From positions 124,001-188,000 of the forward strand of contig NZ_MDEC01000002.1 of NCBI RefSeq assembly GCF_002939785.1: a stretch of DNA of 64,000 nt, read 5' to 3'. Position 1 is the first letter of the stretch. Every line of letters begins with the position of its first letter. Positions 50,030-59,822 of this stretch are shown here, in pieces. Made by a program: the position numbers and the translations under genes. The stretch is from Xanthomonas codiaei. GTDB taxonomy: Bacteria > Pseudomonadota > Gammaproteobacteria > Xanthomonadales > Xanthomonadaceae. The notes beneath the pieces were generated by a model, which was given only the letters and a program-made list of their open reading frames with translations, did no database searches and had not been told where the DNA came from.

Positions 50030-51736
50030 GTGACCGCCACCGGACCATACTGCGACCTCTTCCGCAACAGGCCCCGCGAGCATTGCGTGCGCGACAAGTA
50101 CGTCCAGCGCGACTGGCAGCCCCATGAAAAGCCCACCCTGCCCGGGTCGGCCTCCACGCCCCTGCATCCGACCCGGCGCCGCATCCAGTACGGCCTGGTG
50201 GGCGTGGTGGTGGCGCTGACCGGGGGCCTGAGCAATGCGCTGGTCACCGCCAACCTGCCGTATCTGCAAGGCACGCTGGGCGCCTACGGCACTGAAATGG
50301 CGTGGCTGCCGGCCGCCTATGTGATGACCAACATGTCGGCCAACCTGCTGCTGGTGAAGTTCCGCCAGCAGTTCGGGCTGCGCCGCTTCACCGAGATCTT
50401 CCTGGCGCTGTACGCGGCCATCGCCTTCGCCCACCTGTTCGTGCACAGCTTGAGTTCGGCGATCACCGTGCGTGCGGCGCATGGGCTGGTGGGCGCGGCG
50501 CTCAGCTCGCTGGGGCTGTACTACGTGATCCAGGCATTCCCGGCCCGGTATCGGCTCAAGGCGGTGGTGCTGGGCCTGGGCATCACCCAGCTGGCGTTGC
50601 CGCTGGCGCGGGTGTTTTCCACCGACCTGCTCGAATTCGGCCAGTGGCAGGGCCTGTACCTGTTCGAGTGCGGGCTGGCCGTGTTCGCGCTGGCCTGCGT
50701 GCTGGCGCTCAAGCTCCCGCCGAGCGATCGCTATCGGGTGTTCGAACCGCTGGATTTCCTGACCTTCAGCCTGTTCGCCGCCGGGGCGGCCGGCCTGGCG
50801 GCGGTGCTGTCGCTGGGCCGGCTGCTGTGGTGGACCAGTACTCCATGGTTGGGCGTGGTGCTGGCCGCCTCGATCGTGCTGCTATGCGCCGCCACCTGGA
50901 TCGAGCACAACCGCCGCAACCCGATGATCAACACGCGCTGGCTGGCCAGCGGCGACATGCTGCGGCTGGGCCTGGCCATCCTGCTGATCCGGCTGGTGCT
51001 GTCCGAACAGAGCACTGGCGCGATCGGCTTCTTCCAGACCCTGGGCCTGGCCAATTCCCAGCTGCAGACCCTGTTCGCGCTGATGCTGCTGGGCGCGGTG
51101 GTCGGCGTGGCCGCCAGTGCGTGGCTGATCGATCCCGCGCGCATCGCCGAGCACCTGATCGTCGCGGTGGCGGCCATCTGCGTTGGCTGCTTCATGGATG
51201 CCGATGCCACCAGCCTCACCCGCCCCGAGCAGATGTACGTCAGCCAGTTCCTGCTCGCCTTCGGCAGCACCTTCTTCATCGGCCCGGCGATGGTGGCCGG
51301 CATCGGCCGGGTGATTGCGCAGCCCGGCAACCTGATCAGCTTCATCGTGCTGTTCGGCATGGCGCAGAACATGGGCGGCCTGCTGGGCAGCGCGCTGCTG
51401 GGCAGCGTGCAGGTGGTGCGCGAGAAATACCATTCCAGCCAGTTGGTGGAGCACCTGGTGCTGACCGACCCGCAGGTGGCCGCGCGCGTGCAGGCCTATG
51501 CGAGCGCATACGGCAGCAGCATCGGCGACCCAACCTTGCGCCAGGCCCAGGGCGTGCGCGCACTGGGCAGCGTGGCCACCCGCGAAGCCAACGTACTGGC
51601 CTATAACGACGTATTCCTGTTGATCGGCTGCATCGCCATCGCCACCGGGCTATGGATCCTGTCCGTGCTGGTGTGGCGGCGCTATCTGCGCCCTGCCGTT
51701 CCCCCCTCCTCTCCTGCTTCCAGCGCACGCCCATGA
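50030..51736 (+). CDS. EmrB/QacA-type MFS multidrug efflux transporter
   Basis: A 568-residue transporter with about 14 membrane segments, as in DHA2-type drug:proton antiporters. The first segments ([40 protein letters not shown]) and the motif C-like region ([14 protein letters not shown]) fit. The N-terminal 50 residues before the first segment are polar, so the true start may be downstream at a non-ATG codon; the given ATG is the only one available. It overlaps the next gene, a membrane-fusion protein, by four bases (ATGA), so together they form an EmrAB-type pump. No outer-membrane factor gene is present nearby. Confidence 0.88.
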   Translation: MTATGPYCDLFRNRPREHCVRDKYVQRDWQPHEKPTLPGSASTPLHPTRRRIQYGLVGVVVALTGGLSNALVTANLPYLQGTLGAYGTEMAWLPAAYVMTNMSANLLLVKFRQQFGLRRFTEIFLALYAAIAFAHLFVHSLSSAITVRAAHGLVGAALSSLGLYYVIQAFPARYRLKAVVLGLGITQLALPLARVFSTDLLEFGQWQGLYLFECGLAVFALACVLALKLPPSDRYRVFEPLDFLTFSLFAAGAAGLAAVLSLGRLLWWTSTPWLGVVLAASIVLLCAATWIEHNRRNPMINTRWLASGDMLRLGLAILLIRLVLSEQSTGAIGFFQTLGLANSQLQTLFALMLLGAVVGVAASAWLIDPARIAEHLIVAVAAICVGCFMDADATSLTRPEQMYVSQFLLAFGSTFFIGPAMVAGIGRVIAQPGNLISFIVLFGMAQNMGGLLGSALLGSVQVVREKYHSSQLVEHLVLTDPQVAARVQAYASAYGSSIGDPTLRQAQGVRALGSVATREANVLAYNDVFLLIGCIAIATGLWILSVLVWRRYLRPAVPPSSPASSARP

Positions 51737-52818
51737 GTACATCCGCAGACTCCTCTCCTGCCACCGACCGGCAACATCGCCGCCGCCGCTTCACCGGCGC
51801 GATCGGGTTCGGCGGCCTGGCACTGATTGGCGTGGCGTTGGTGCTGTATGCCTGGCGGCTGCCGCCGTTCGTCAGCGCCATCGAACGCACCGAGAACGCC
51901 ATGGTGCACGGGCAGATCACGGTGATCGCGCCGCAGGTCAGCGGCTATGTCACGCAGGTGTCGGTGCAGGATTTTGCGCACGTCACACGCGGCCAGCTGC
52001 TGGCCACCATCGACGACCGAATCTACGCCCAGCAACTGGAACAGGCCAAGGCGCAGGTGCAGACCGCGCAGGCAAATCTCGCCAATTGGGAGCAGCAGCG
52101 ACATGGTGCGCAGGCCGCCATCGCCGAACAGCGCGCTGCGCTGAGCAGCACCCAGGCCCAGCGCGACCGCACCCGCTCGGCCTATGCCCGCACGCAGCAA
52201 CTGGCCGACCAGAAGCTGGTGTCCGAGCAGGACCGCGACACCGCCTTCGCGGCGCGCGCGCAGGCCGAAGCGGGCGTGACACAGGCGCGCGCCGCCGTGC
52301 AGGCGGCCGAAGAAAACGCCCGTAGCGTCACCGTCAACCGCGCCGCGCTGGAAGCCGCGGTGGCCAATGCGCAGGCCGCGCAGCAACTGGCGCAGATCAA
52401 CCTCGACAATACCCGCATCCTGGCCCCGCGCGATGGTCAGCTCGGCCAGCTCGGCGTGCGCCAGGGCGCCTACGTCACCAACGGCACGCAGCTGATGGCG
52501 CTGGTACCGGACACGCTGTGGGTGGTGGCCAACTTCAAGGAAACCCAGATGGCGAAGATCCGCATCGGGCAGCGCGCCAGCTTCACCGTGGATGCATTGA
52601 ACAACGCGACCCTGCGCGGCCGCGTGCAGAAGATCTCGCCGGCTGCCGGCTCGGAATTCAGCGTGCTGCCGGCCGACAACGCGACCGGCAACTTCGTCAA
52701 GATCGCCCAACGCATCCCGCTGCGGATCAGCGTCGACCCCGATCAAGCGCTGGCCGCGCGACTGCGCCCGGGCATGTCGGTAGTGGTGGCCGTGGACACC
52801 AGCAGCGCCGTCGACTGA
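51733..52818 (+). CDS. HlyD/EmrA-type membrane-fusion protein
   Basis: A 361-residue periplasmic adaptor with one N-terminal membrane segment (GFGGLALIGVALVLYAWRLP), a biotinyl-lipoyl-like half (GQITVIAPQVSGYVTQVSVQ), a long coiled coil (about 105-205) and the second half motif (NLDNTRILAPRDGQLGQLGV). It joins the MFS pump encoded just upstream to an outer-membrane channel. Translationally coupled to that gene by ATGA overlap. Confidence 0.93.
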   Translation: MSTSADSSPATDRQHRRRRFTGAIGFGGLALIGVALVLYAWRLPPFVSAIERTENAMVHGQITVIAPQVSGYVTQVSVQDFAHVTRGQLLATIDDRIYAQQLEQAKAQVQTAQANLANWEQQRHGAQAAIAEQRAALSSTQAQRDRTRSAYARTQQLADQKLVSEQDRDTAFAARAQAEAGVTQARAAVQAAEENARSVTVNRAALEAAVANAQAAQQLAQINLDNTRILAPRDGQLGQLGVRQGAYVTNGTQLMALVPDTLWVVANFKETQMAKIRIGQRASFTVDALNNATLRGRVQKISPAAGSEFSVLPADNATGNFVKIAQRIPLRISVDPDQALAARLRPGMSVVVAVDTSSAVD

Positions 52819-52879
52819 GCACCGCCATCGGCATGCCCGCGGCGCGCACCCGCGCGCGATGCACCGCTATCATGCGGCG

Positions 52880-53380
52880 ATGCCTTCCTCAACGCGCCCC
52901 GACCTGCAGTGGCAATCACTGCGTTTTGCCGAGCTCGGCACCGTGCAGCTGTATGCGCTGCTGAAGCTGCGCAGTGACGTGTTCGTGGTGGAGCAGCGCT
53001 GCGCCTATCCCGAGCTGGATGGCAAGGACACCGACCCGGGTGTGCTGCATCTGCTCGGAACGACCGCCACCGGCGAGCTGGCCGCCTATCTGCGCGTGCT
53101 GCCGCCGGGGCTGAGCTATCCCGAGCCCAGCATCGGGCGCGTGGTGATCGGCAGCGCGTTCCGCGGCAGCGGGTTGGCGCATGTCTTGTTGCAGCATGGC
53201 CTGCAGCTGGCGCATGCGCATTGGCCCGGCAGTGCGATCCAACTCGGCGCGCAGGCGCATCTGCAAGCCTTCTACGCGGCGCATGGATTTGCGCCAGCCT
53301 CTGCGCCGTATCTGGAAGACGGCATCCCTCACCTCGACATGCTGCGCCCTGCCGGTGCAGCCCCTCTGGAGTCTGCATGA
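52880..53380 (+). CDS. ElaA-like GNAT acetyltransferase
   Basis: A 166-residue GNAT-fold protein resembling ElaA: ALLKLRSDVFVVEQRCAYPE, ELDGKDTDPGVLHLLG, and the acetyl-CoA loop IGRVVIGSAFRGSGLAHVLL. The C-terminal QAFYAAHGFAPASAPYLEDG carries the typical aromatic residues. Acceptor unknown. ATG at 52859 would add seven residues. It overlaps the deaminase gene by four bases. Confidence 0.88.
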   Translation: MPSSTRPDLQWQSLRFAELGTVQLYALLKLRSDVFVVEQRCAYPELDGKDTDPGVLHLLGTTATGELAAYLRVLPPGLSYPEPSIGRVVIGSAFRGSGLAHVLLQHGLQLAHAHWPGSAIQLGAQAHLQAFYAAHGFAPASAPYLEDGIPHLDMLRPAGAAPLESA

Positions 53381-53832
53381 TCACCACCCCCGACTATCGC
53401 GCTCTGCTCGACACCGCCATCGCCGAAGCCCGCCAGGGTCTGGCCGAAGGCGGCATCCCGATCGGCGCGGCGTTGTATCACACCGACGGCCGCCTGCTCG
53501 GCTGCGGCCACAATCGCCGCGTACAGGAGAACGACCCGTCCGTGCACGGCGAAACCGATGCCTTCCGCAAGGCCGGCCGCCAGCGCCGTTACAAGGACAC
53601 CATCATGGTCACCACGCTGGCCCCGTGCTGGTACTGCAGCGGGCTGGTACGCCAGTTCAACATCGGCACCGTGGTGGTGGGCGAATCGGTCACCTTCCAG
53701 GGCGGCATCGCCTGGCTGCGCGAGCATGGCGTCAACGTGATCGACCTGCACAGCCAGGAATGCATCGACCTGCTCGGCGGCTATATCGCCGCTCATCCGG
53801 ACGTATGGAACGAGGACATCGGCGAGGATTGA
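53377..53832 (+). CDS. cytosine/nucleoside deaminase, yeast FCY1 type
   Basis: A 151-residue zinc deaminase. The catalytic motifs are SVHGETDAFRKAG (zinc-binding His plus proton-shuttle Glu) and TTLAPCWYCSGLV (PCxxC). Length and the HGE variant resemble yeast-type cytosine deaminase, which converts cytosine to uracil, more than the TadA tRNA deaminase. Guanine or another base remains possible. It is coupled to the acetyltransferase gene by ATGA overlap. Confidence 0.85.
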   Translation: MITTPDYRALLDTAIAEARQGLAEGGIPIGAALYHTDGRLLGCGHNRRVQENDPSVHGETDAFRKAGRQRRYKDTIMVTTLAPCWYCSGLVRQFNIGTVVVGESVTFQGGIAWLREHGVNVIDLHSQECIDLLGGYIAAHPDVWNEDIGED

Positions 53833-53989
53833 GCGCGCGCGGAGATTCCCGCGACAGCTGGCCTGGCGATCGCGATGCGTACTGTCGGCACCTTGCGGGC
53901 TGGCGGTGACGCATTACCCATTGCCGACGTCAACGCGCCTTGACATGCACGACGCTAGTCTCGCGCTTTGCCCACGGGGGGATCGTTCA

Positions 53990-54475
53990 ATGACAGTGCC
54001 AGATGTCGTAATACCCGGCCGCGTCACGGCGCAGCCGGTCATGGAAGTGGCAGGTGCGGCCGCGGGCGTGCTGCCGGTGGCGCCGGTAGATGCGTGGGCT
54101 TCAGGGTTGCTCGCAGTGGACCAGGCGCGCTGCCCTCATCCGCCCTTCGGGCACCTTCTCCCGCAGGCGGGAGAAGGACAGGCGGCAGGTGTCGGATTGA
54201 ACGTCGGTGGCCTGGTTGCCGCGTCTGCGCTGGCTGGCAATGGTCTTGCACAGGCGGCAAGCGGAACGACGCAGGGATCTCCATTGGACATGACGGCCCC
54301 ATTGCGCAAGCCGCTGCTGCAGGCACCTGTGACGCAACCGGCTGCCAGACCCCCAGCGGCTAGCTGGAGCCGGCTTGATACGCCGCAGCAGCCTGCACTG
54401 ACGGATCCCGCAGTCAACGCCCGTGCGCACCTTGGCGCCGTGTTGATCCAGCGCTACAGCGCCAGTCTGCGCTGA
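53990..54475 (+). CDS. hypothetical protein carrying an embedded repeat
   Basis: A 161-residue frame with no recognisable domain, rich in Ala, Pro and Val. Residues about 47-62 (RCPHPPFGHLLPQAGEGQ region) are encoded by a copy of the xanthomonad CTCATCCGCCC..CTTCTCCCGC / GCGGGAGAAG repeat, so part of the protein is repeat-derived. The last 30 residues (RAHLGAVLIQRYSASLR) look more like real protein. No strong Shine-Dalgarno is visible at this ATG; an upstream ATG at 53906 is also in frame. It may be a genuine small gene, or a former gene disrupted by the repeat. Confidence 0.35.
   Translation: MTVPDVVIPGRVTAQPVMEVAGAAAGVLPVAPVDAWASGLLAVDQARCPHPPFGHLLPQAGEGQAAGVGLNVGGLVAASALAGNGLAQAASGTTQGSPLDMTAPLRKPLLQAPVTQPAARPPAASWSRLDTPQQPALTDPAVNARAHLGAVLIQRYSASLR
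54127..54180. repeat. palindromic xanthomonad repeat
   Basis: CCCTCATCCGCCCTTCGGGC followed by ACCTTCTCCCGCAGGCGGGA and GAAGGA, a self-complementary hairpin element inside the hypothetical gene. A near-identical copy sits at 63925-63971. Confidence 0.75.
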
Positions 54476-54646
54476 CTGACGACGGCGAACGCCGCGTCGC
54501 TGGGGGGCCAGCCACTGGCAGGTCGACGTATGCGGCGCGGCACAGCTGCAGCGCACGATGTGACCCATGCCGCTGGTGACGACTGCCTCCAGGGCGACCA
54601 CTCACATCGACCTTGAGCAGTGAAGAAACAAGATCGCCACGACAAG

Positions 54647-54671
54647 AAGACCCGCCATTGGCGGGTCTTTT
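54647..54671. terminator. Rho-independent terminator downstream of hslU
   Basis: Perfect 10-bp stem AAGACCCGCC / GGCGGGTCTT with a 3-base loop, followed by TTTT on the plus strand and preceded by an A-rich stretch for minus-strand use. It lies between the convergent hypothetical gene and hslU. Confidence 0.8.
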
Positions 54672-54725
54672 ACGCTACCGCTGCATGCCTGTATGTATCA
54701 CCGCAAGCACGCAGACGGTGGACGA

Positions 54726-56093
54726 TCACAGGATGTAGCGGCTCAGGTCCGGATCCTGCACCAGCTCGCCCAGTTGCGCGTCCACATAGGCCGCATCCAC
54801 GCTCACGCTCTGACCATCGCGGTCGGGCGCTTCGTAGCTCAAGCCATCCAGCAAGCGCTCGAGCACCGTGTGCAGTCGGCGTGCGCCGATGTTTTCCTGG
54901 CGCTCGTTGACCTGGGCGGCAATCTCGGCCAGACGCTCCACCGCATCGGCACCAAAGCTCAGCGACACGCCTTCGGTCTGCAGCAGCGCTTCGTACTGCT
55001 TGATTAAGGCGGCCTTCGGCTCGGTGAGAATGCGCACGAAATCGGCCTTGGTCAGCGCGGTCAACTCCACCCGGATCGGGAAACGGCCCTGCAGTTCCGG
55101 AATCAGGTCGCTGGGCTTGGCCAGATGGAACGCGCCCGAAGCGATGAACAGAATGTGGTCGGTCTTGACCGTGCCGTACTTGGTCGACACGTTGGAGCCT
55201 TCCACCAACGGCAGCAGATCGCGCTGCACGCCTTCGCGGCTTACATCGCCACCGCTGGAACCGGCTTCGCCGCGCTTGGCCACCTTGTCGATCTCATCGA
55301 TGAACACGATGCCGTGCTGCTCGCAGGCCTCGATCGCCGCCGCGCGCACATCGTCTTCGTTGACCAGCTTACCGGCTTCTTCCTCGATCAACAACGGGCG
55401 CGCGGCCTTGATGGTGAGCTTGCGCTTTTGCGACTTTCCGCTGCCGATGTTGGCAAACATCTGCCGCAGCTGCTGACCCATTTCCTCCATGCCCGGCGGA
55501 GTCATGATGTCCATGCTGGCATTGACCGCCACGTCCAGTTCGATCTCGCGCTCGTCCAGTTCGCCGTTGCGCAGCATGCGGCGGAACTTGATGCGGGTAT
55601 CGTTCTCCTGCGACGAAGGCTCGTTGCGTGCAGCTTCCGGATCAAAACCAATACCGGCGGCGCGACGCGGCAGCAGCGCATCGAGGATGCGGTCTTCGGC
55701 GCGTTCTTCGGCCTGGTTGCGCACGCGCACCTTGGCCTGTTCGCGGTACAGCTTGACCGAGGTATCGGCCAGATCACGGATGATCTGCTCCACGTCCTTG
55801 CCAACGTAGCCGACCTCGGTGAAGCGGGTGGCTTCCACCTTGACGAACGGCGCATTGGCCAGGGTGGCCAGGCGTCGCGCGATCTCGGTCTTGCCGACGC
55901 CGGTCGGGCCGATCATCAGGATGTTCTTGGGCATGACCTCGTTGCGCAGCTCTTCAGGCAACTGCATGCGACGCCAGCGGTTGCGCAGCGCGATGGCAAC
56001 GGCGCGCTTGGCATCGTGCTGACCCACGATATGACGGTCGAGCTCCTGCACGATTTCGCGCGGAGTCATGGTTGAGGTTTGGGGATTTGACAT
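54726..56093 (-). CDS. hslU: HslUV protease ATPase subunit
   Basis: A 455-residue AAA+ unfoldase. It has [20 protein letters not shown], Walker [20 protein letters not shown] with the GYVG pore motif in [18 protein letters not shown], Walker [16 protein letters not shown], the inserted I-domain (about 110-240) and sensor 2 [12 protein letters not shown]. The C-terminal PDLSRYIL inserts into HslV. It unfolds proteins for degradation by HslV. The first eight codons (MSNPQTST) are partly formed by the GGGATT repeat next to them; ATG at 56069 (MTPREIV) is an alternative, and neither start has a good Shine-Dalgarno. Confidence 0.97.
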   Translation of the reverse strand: MSNPQTSTMTPREIVQELDRHIVGQHDAKRAVAIALRNRWRRMQLPEELRNEVMPKNILMIGPTGVGKTEIARRLATLANAPFVKVEATRFTEVGYVGKDVEQIIRDLADTSVKLYREQAKVRVRNQAEERAEDRILDALLPRRAAGIGFDPEAARNEPSSQENDTRIKFRRMLRNGELDEREIELDVAVNASMDIMTPPGMEEMGQQLRQMFANIGSGKSQKRKLTIKAARPLLIEEEAGKLVNEDDVRAAAIEACEQHGIVFIDEIDKVAKRGEAGSSGGDVSREGVQRDLLPLVEGSNVSTKYGTVKTDHILFIASGAFHLAKPSDLIPELQGRFPIRVELTALTKADFVRILTEPKAALIKQYEALLQTEGVSLSFGADAVERLAEIAAQVNERQENIGARRLHTVLERLLDGLSYEAPDRDGQSVSVDAAYVDAQLGELVQDPDLSRYIL

Positions 56094-56196
56094 TGGGGAT
56101 TGGGGATTCGTAGAAGCGGAGTAGGAACGATCGATGCGTGTCCGGCTACAGGGAGAGGAGCGCTGTTGCCAATCCCCACTCCCCATTGCCGAATCA
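56079..56196. repeat. inverted GGGATT repeats between hslV and hslU
   Basis: Units of TTGGGGATTGGGGATTCG type (56092-56110) face CCAATCCCCACTCCCCATTG (56169-56188). The element fills the hslV-hslU gap, can form a stem of about 18 bp, and supplies the first codons of hslU. Confidence 0.75.
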
Positions 56197-56745
56197 CAGC
56201 TCCTCGACCACCACGTTGCGATTGGTATAGATGCAGATATCGCCGGCGATGTTGATGGCCTCGGTGGCGATGGTCCTGGCATCGAGCTCGGTATGCGCCA
56301 ACAGCGCGCGCGCAGCAGACAGCGCATACGAACCGCCAGAACCAATGGCGATGATGCCGTCTTCCGGCTCGATCACATCGCCGGTGCCGCTGATGATCAG
56401 CGAGGTTTCCTTATCGGCCACGGCCAGCAAGGCTTCGAGCTTGCCCAGGCGGCGTTCGGTGCGCCAATCCTTGGCCAGTTCCACTGCTGCACGGGTCAGC
56501 TGGCCATGCTTGTTCAGCTTGGCTTCGAACAATTCGAACAGCGTGAATGCATCGGCCGCAGCGCCTGCGAATCCGGCCAGCACCTGACCCTCGCGACCAA
56601 GCCGGCGCACCTTGCGCGCATTGCCCTTCATGACCGTATGACCAAGGGTGACCTGGCCATCGCCAGCGACGGCGACGTGTCCACCACGCCGCACCGAGAT
56701 GATGGTGGTGGCGTGAACGATATTGGGGTTCTGGCTGGGGTCCAT
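56194..56745 (-). CDS. hslV: HslUV protease proteolytic subunit
   Basis: A 183-residue proteasome-like peptidase. The mature N-terminal Thr lies in [20 protein letters not shown], and the [20 protein letters not shown] and [20 protein letters not shown] segments are typical. It forms the double-ring core with HslU. Start 56745 gives the normal length and follows GGAGG. It is downstream of xerC and upstream of hslU on the minus strand. Confidence 0.97.
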   Translation of the reverse strand: MDPSQNPNIVHATTIISVRRGGHVAVAGDGQVTLGHTVMKGNARKVRRLGREGQVLAGFAGAAADAFTLFELFEAKLNKHGQLTRAAVELAKDWRTERRLGKLEALLAVADKETSLIISGTGDVIEPEDGIIAIGSGGSYALSAARALLAHTELDARTIATEAINIAGDICIYTNRNVVVEEL

Positions 56746-56925
56746 GGATCCTCCGGGGGTTTCCAAGGAGGTGGGGACGCCCCTGCCGGGTTCAAGCGCG
56801 CTGCGATGAAGCGACGCGGGGACGCGACGCAAGGCCCCGCTGACGCGTCAGCCATCTAACCCCTCTCAGCTTCACAGCGTTTTCGAAAGAAATTAGCCGT
56901 AGAAATCGAGGCTACCAGCGCACGT

Positions 56926-56968
56926 ACCCTCACCCCAACCCCTCTCCCGAGGGGAGAGGGGCTTTGAG
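56926..56968. repeat. palindromic xanthomonad repeat between xerC and hslV
   Basis: TACCCTCACCCCAACCCCTC followed by TCCCGAGGGGAGAGGGGCTT, self-complementary through CCCCTCTCCC / GGGAGAGGGG. It occupies the middle of the 299-base gap; the rest of the gap shows nothing else apart from the hslV leader. Confidence 0.75.
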
Positions 56969-57044
56969 CACCTCCCCAGAACGCGCCCACCGCTGCATCA
57001 GTTGCATCCTGCGGCGATATCGCTGACATCACGCACACGCCAGC

Positions 57045-57947
57045 TCACTCAGTCGCTTTCTTGCGCCTGGCGCGCGGATGCGTCGCGTCGTAGACCTTGG
57101 CCAGATGCTGGAAATCCAGGTGGGTATAGATCTGGGTGGTGGCGATATCCGAATGACCGAGCAGTTCCTGCACGCCGCGCAGATCGCCGGACGATTCCAG
57201 GATATGGCTGGCAAAACTATGCCGCAGCATATGCGGATGCACGTCCTTGAACATGCCCTGGCGCACGCCGAGCTGCTTGATGCGGATCTGCACCGCGCGC
57301 TGCGAGATCGCGCCACCGGCGCGCCCCGGAAACACGTGCATTTCGGCACCTGCGCCGCTGTCGCGCTGCCACTGCCGCAAGGCGGCAACCGCATGCGAAC
57401 CCACTGGCACCAGCCGCTGTTTGCCGCCCTTGCCCAGCACCATCACCAGTCCGCTGGCAAGATCCAGGTCGCGCCAGCGCAGCGCGCACAACTCGCTCAG
57501 GCGCAGACCGGAGGAATAGACCAGCTCCAGCAGGGCGCGATCACGCAGGCCCAGCGGTGCATCGGTTGGCACTTCGACCAGGCGCACGGCTTCGTCGGCA
57601 TCGAGCACCTGCGGCAGCTTGCGCGGCGCCTTGGGCGCACGCAACGCCGCCGCAGGGCTGACCGCGATGCGTCCATGCTTGAGCAACCAGGCGTAGTAAC
57701 TGCGGCAAGCGGACAGGCGCCGCTGCAGGCTCTTGGCCGACAGCCCGCGTCGGTGTTCGTCAGCGACGAAGCGGCGCAGGTGTGCGCTGTCCAGGTGTGC
57801 GACATCCCGCGGCAGCGCCGCCTCGGCCGGTTGCTGGTCCAGCCAGCTCACCAGCGCGGTGAGGTCGCGCCGATAGGCGTCCAGCGTATGCGCAGACACC
57901 TGCCGTTCGAACTGCAGATACGCCAGGAAGTCGTCTACCGAAGACAC
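57045..57947 (-). CDS. xerC: tyrosine recombinase XerC
   Basis: A 300-residue integrase of normal XerC length. The N-terminal SAM-like domain (about 1-95) is followed by the catalytic domain with Arg in YSSGLRLSELCAL, Lys in VLGKGGKQRLVPVG, HPHMLRHSFASH (His..Arg), the His of LLGHSDIATTQIYTH and the nucleophile Tyr. XerC resolves chromosome dimers at dif with XerD. The dapF-DUF484-xerC order is the same as in E. coli, which favours XerC over XerD. Confidence 0.95.
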   Translation of the reverse strand: MSSVDDFLAYLQFERQVSAHTLDAYRRDLTALVSWLDQQPAEAALPRDVAHLDSAHLRRFVADEHRRGLSAKSLQRRLSACRSYYAWLLKHGRIAVSPAAALRAPKAPRKLPQVLDADEAVRLVEVPTDAPLGLRDRALLELVYSSGLRLSELCALRWRDLDLASGLVMVLGKGGKQRLVPVGSHAVAALRQWQRDSGAGAEMHVFPGRAGGAISQRAVQIRIKQLGVRQGMFKDVHPHMLRHSFASHILESSGDLRGVQELLGHSDIATTQIYTHLDFQHLAKVYDATHPRARRKKATE

Positions 57948-58022
57948 GTCACAGATCCTGCGGCCGCACCACCACGACAGCGGCGCAGCGCATTCGGTCC
58001 AGCGGCCGCGTCGCCGCCGCCA

Positions 58023-58694
58023 TCACGCCTCAAAACGCTGCAGCGCCACGCTCAGCGACTCGCCCATCATGCGCAGGAACAAGGTCCCCATGCCGGGATA
58101 GAAGCGGTTGGCGTCGCGGCTGCCGACCGCGATCAGGCCGATGCCTGGCAGCGGCAGCAAGGCCGTGGACTGCACCTCGCCGGCCTGCTCGCCATACAGC
58201 AGCACGTGCTTGTCGGCCTGCAGGCGGCCACAGATCGGCTCGCCATCGCTCAGGCAGTCGCGGAACGGCGCCAGGCGTGCGTCGGCGGCGGCCACGGTCT
58301 GCAACCAGTCGGCTTGCAGACCGTCCACCGGCGTCAGCAGCACCAGCCGCACCAGATCGCCGTTGAAATCTTCCGCCAGCGACGCGGCCATGGCCTTGAG
58401 CGTGTCGGCCGCGGTGCGTTGGCGCATCAGCGCCAGCGTCAGCTGATGGGTGCGCACCGCCAACCGCTCGTTGACCTGGGCGTTGCTGCCCAGCTCGTGC
58501 AGCCGCCGCGACAGCTCGCGGTTCTTGTCGCGCAGCACTTCCAACTGGTAGGTCGCCAGCGAGGCGGTGGGGCCATCGTCGCGCGGCACCAGCAGGCTGA
58601 CCGCCAGATCCGGAAACTGCTTGAGAAAGGTGGGATGACGGCGCAACCATGTCGCCACATCGTGCGCGCCCAGCTTGTCGGTGGTGTCGCTCAT
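58023..58694 (-). CDS. DUF484 family protein
   Basis: A 223-residue cytoplasmic protein with an N-terminal helical part (VATWLRRHPTFLKQFPDLAV, then a coiled coil at about 55-90) and a GAF-like domain (ALLPLPGIGLIAVGSRDANR, YPGMGTLFLRMMGESLSVAL). This DUF484 architecture sits between dapF and xerC in many Gammaproteobacteria; its role is unknown. The ATG shares its first base with the last base of the dapF stop codon (TGATG), so the genes are coupled. Confidence 0.9.
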   Translation of the reverse strand: MSDTTDKLGAHDVATWLRRHPTFLKQFPDLAVSLLVPRDDGPTASLATYQLEVLRDKNRELSRRLHELGSNAQVNERLAVRTHQLTLALMRQRTAADTLKAMAASLAEDFNGDLVRLVLLTPVDGLQADWLQTVAAADARLAPFRDCLSDGEPICGRLQADKHVLLYGEQAGEVQSTALLPLPGIGLIAVGSRDANRFYPGMGTLFLRMMGESLSVALQRFEA

Positions 58695-59545
58695 CAGATC
58701 CATTCTCCATCGAAGACGAACACGGCCGGACCGGACATCACCACGGCCTGGCCGTCGCCGGGCCAGCGGATCCGCAGCTCACCGCCCGGCAGCGACACGC
58801 GAACATCGCGCTCCACGCGGCCCCGCTGCATCAGCACCACCGCCGCCGCGCAGGCGCCGCTGCCGCAGGCCAGGGTTTCACCCACGCCGCGTTCGAACAC
58901 GCGCAACTGCACATGCGTAGGGTCTACGACCTGGGCAAAGCCCACGTTGACCGAATCGGGAAACGCGGGGTTCTGCTGCAACAGGCTGCCCACGCGCTCC
59001 ACCGGCGCGGCCCCCACCCGACCGACCTCCAGCACCGCATGCGGGTTGCCCATCGACACGGCGCCGAAGCGCACCGTCTCGCCGTGCACCGGCAGCGCGT
59101 ATTCCTCGCGCGCATGCGCGAAGCCGGCCAGCGGAATCTGCGGCGGTTCGAACTGCGGCACGCCCATCTCCACTGCGTAGGTATCGGCGTCCACCCGCTC
59201 CACCGCGTGCGCAGTGACCGGGCTGTCGATGATGAAGCGATCGCCTTGCGCGGTGCCGTCGCGCACCAACCAGGCCGCGACGCAGCGCGCACCGTTGCCG
59301 CACTGGCGCGCGGCCGATCCATCGGAATTCCAGATGCCGTAGGCGGCCACTGCGCCATCGCTGCGCGGGGCTTCGATGGTCAGGATCTGATCGCAACCCA
59401 CGCCGAAATGCCGGTCCGCCAGCCGCGCGGCCAGCGCGGCGTCCGGCGGCGGCGAACCGTCGCGCAGGTCCAGCACCACGAAATCGTTGCCGGCACCATG
59501 CATTTTGGTGAAACGCAGGCGCCCGGTGCGGCCGTCAGCGCTCAT
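58694..59545 (-). CDS. dapF: diaminopimelate epimerase
   Basis: A 283-residue enzyme interconverting LL- and meso-diaminopimelate for lysine and peptidoglycan. It has [16 protein letters not shown], the first catalytic Cys in [14 protein letters not shown] and the second in [14 protein letters not shown], plus [13 protein letters not shown]. The 5' end overlaps the lptM stop region by 11 bases. Confidence 0.97.
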   Translation of the reverse strand: MSADGRTGRLRFTKMHGAGNDFVVLDLRDGSPPPDAALAARLADRHFGVGCDQILTIEAPRSDGAVAAYGIWNSDGSAARQCGNGARCVAAWLVRDGTAQGDRFIIDSPVTAHAVERVDADTYAVEMGVPQFEPPQIPLAGFAHAREEYALPVHGETVRFGAVSMGNPHAVLEVGRVGAAPVERVGSLLQQNPAFPDSVNVGFAQVVDPTHVQLRVFERGVGETLACGSGACAAAVVLMQRGRVERDVRVSLPGGELRIRWPGDGQAVVMSGPAVFVFDGEWI

Positions 59546-59783
59546 TGCCGCTGCTAGCGGGCTGGTCGGTGCTGGATGCGGGCGGCGTATCGGTCTGCAC
59601 CGGCGCAGGCGTGGACTCGTCCAGCGGTTGCGGTGCATCCGGCGGCTGCGGCACGGGCTGCGCTTCCACCGGCACCGGCTTCTGCGGCATCACCAGCGGG
59701 CCCTTGTTGCCGCAGGCGGCAAGCAGGACAAAGGTCGCACCAACCAGTGCGAGACGAACGGAAGGTCGGGACATGAGGCTCAT
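59535..59783 (-). CDS. lptM: LptM-like small lipoprotein (YifL family)
   Basis: An 82-residue lipoprotein with lipobox VLLAAC and the family motif [12 protein letters not shown] immediately after it. A Pro/Ser/Thr-rich tail follows. E. coli LptM (YifL) is encoded beside dapF and helps mature the LptD-LptE lipopolysaccharide translocon; location and motif match here. The first ATG lies four codons before MSRPS, so either start is possible. Confidence 0.88.
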   Translation of the reverse strand: MSLMSRPSVRLALVGATFVLLAACGNKGPLVMPQKPVPVEAQPVPQPPDAPQPLDESTPAPVQTDTPPASSTDQPASSGNER

Positions 59784-59822
59784 GGTCCCGAGTATAGCCA
59801 GAACACCCTGACTGCCGTGCGC

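Noticed and set aside
57045-57947. The tyrosine recombinase as a mobile-element integrase
   Set aside because: Length and motifs fit a housekeeping Xer protein, and it sits in the conserved dapF-DUF484-xerC order.
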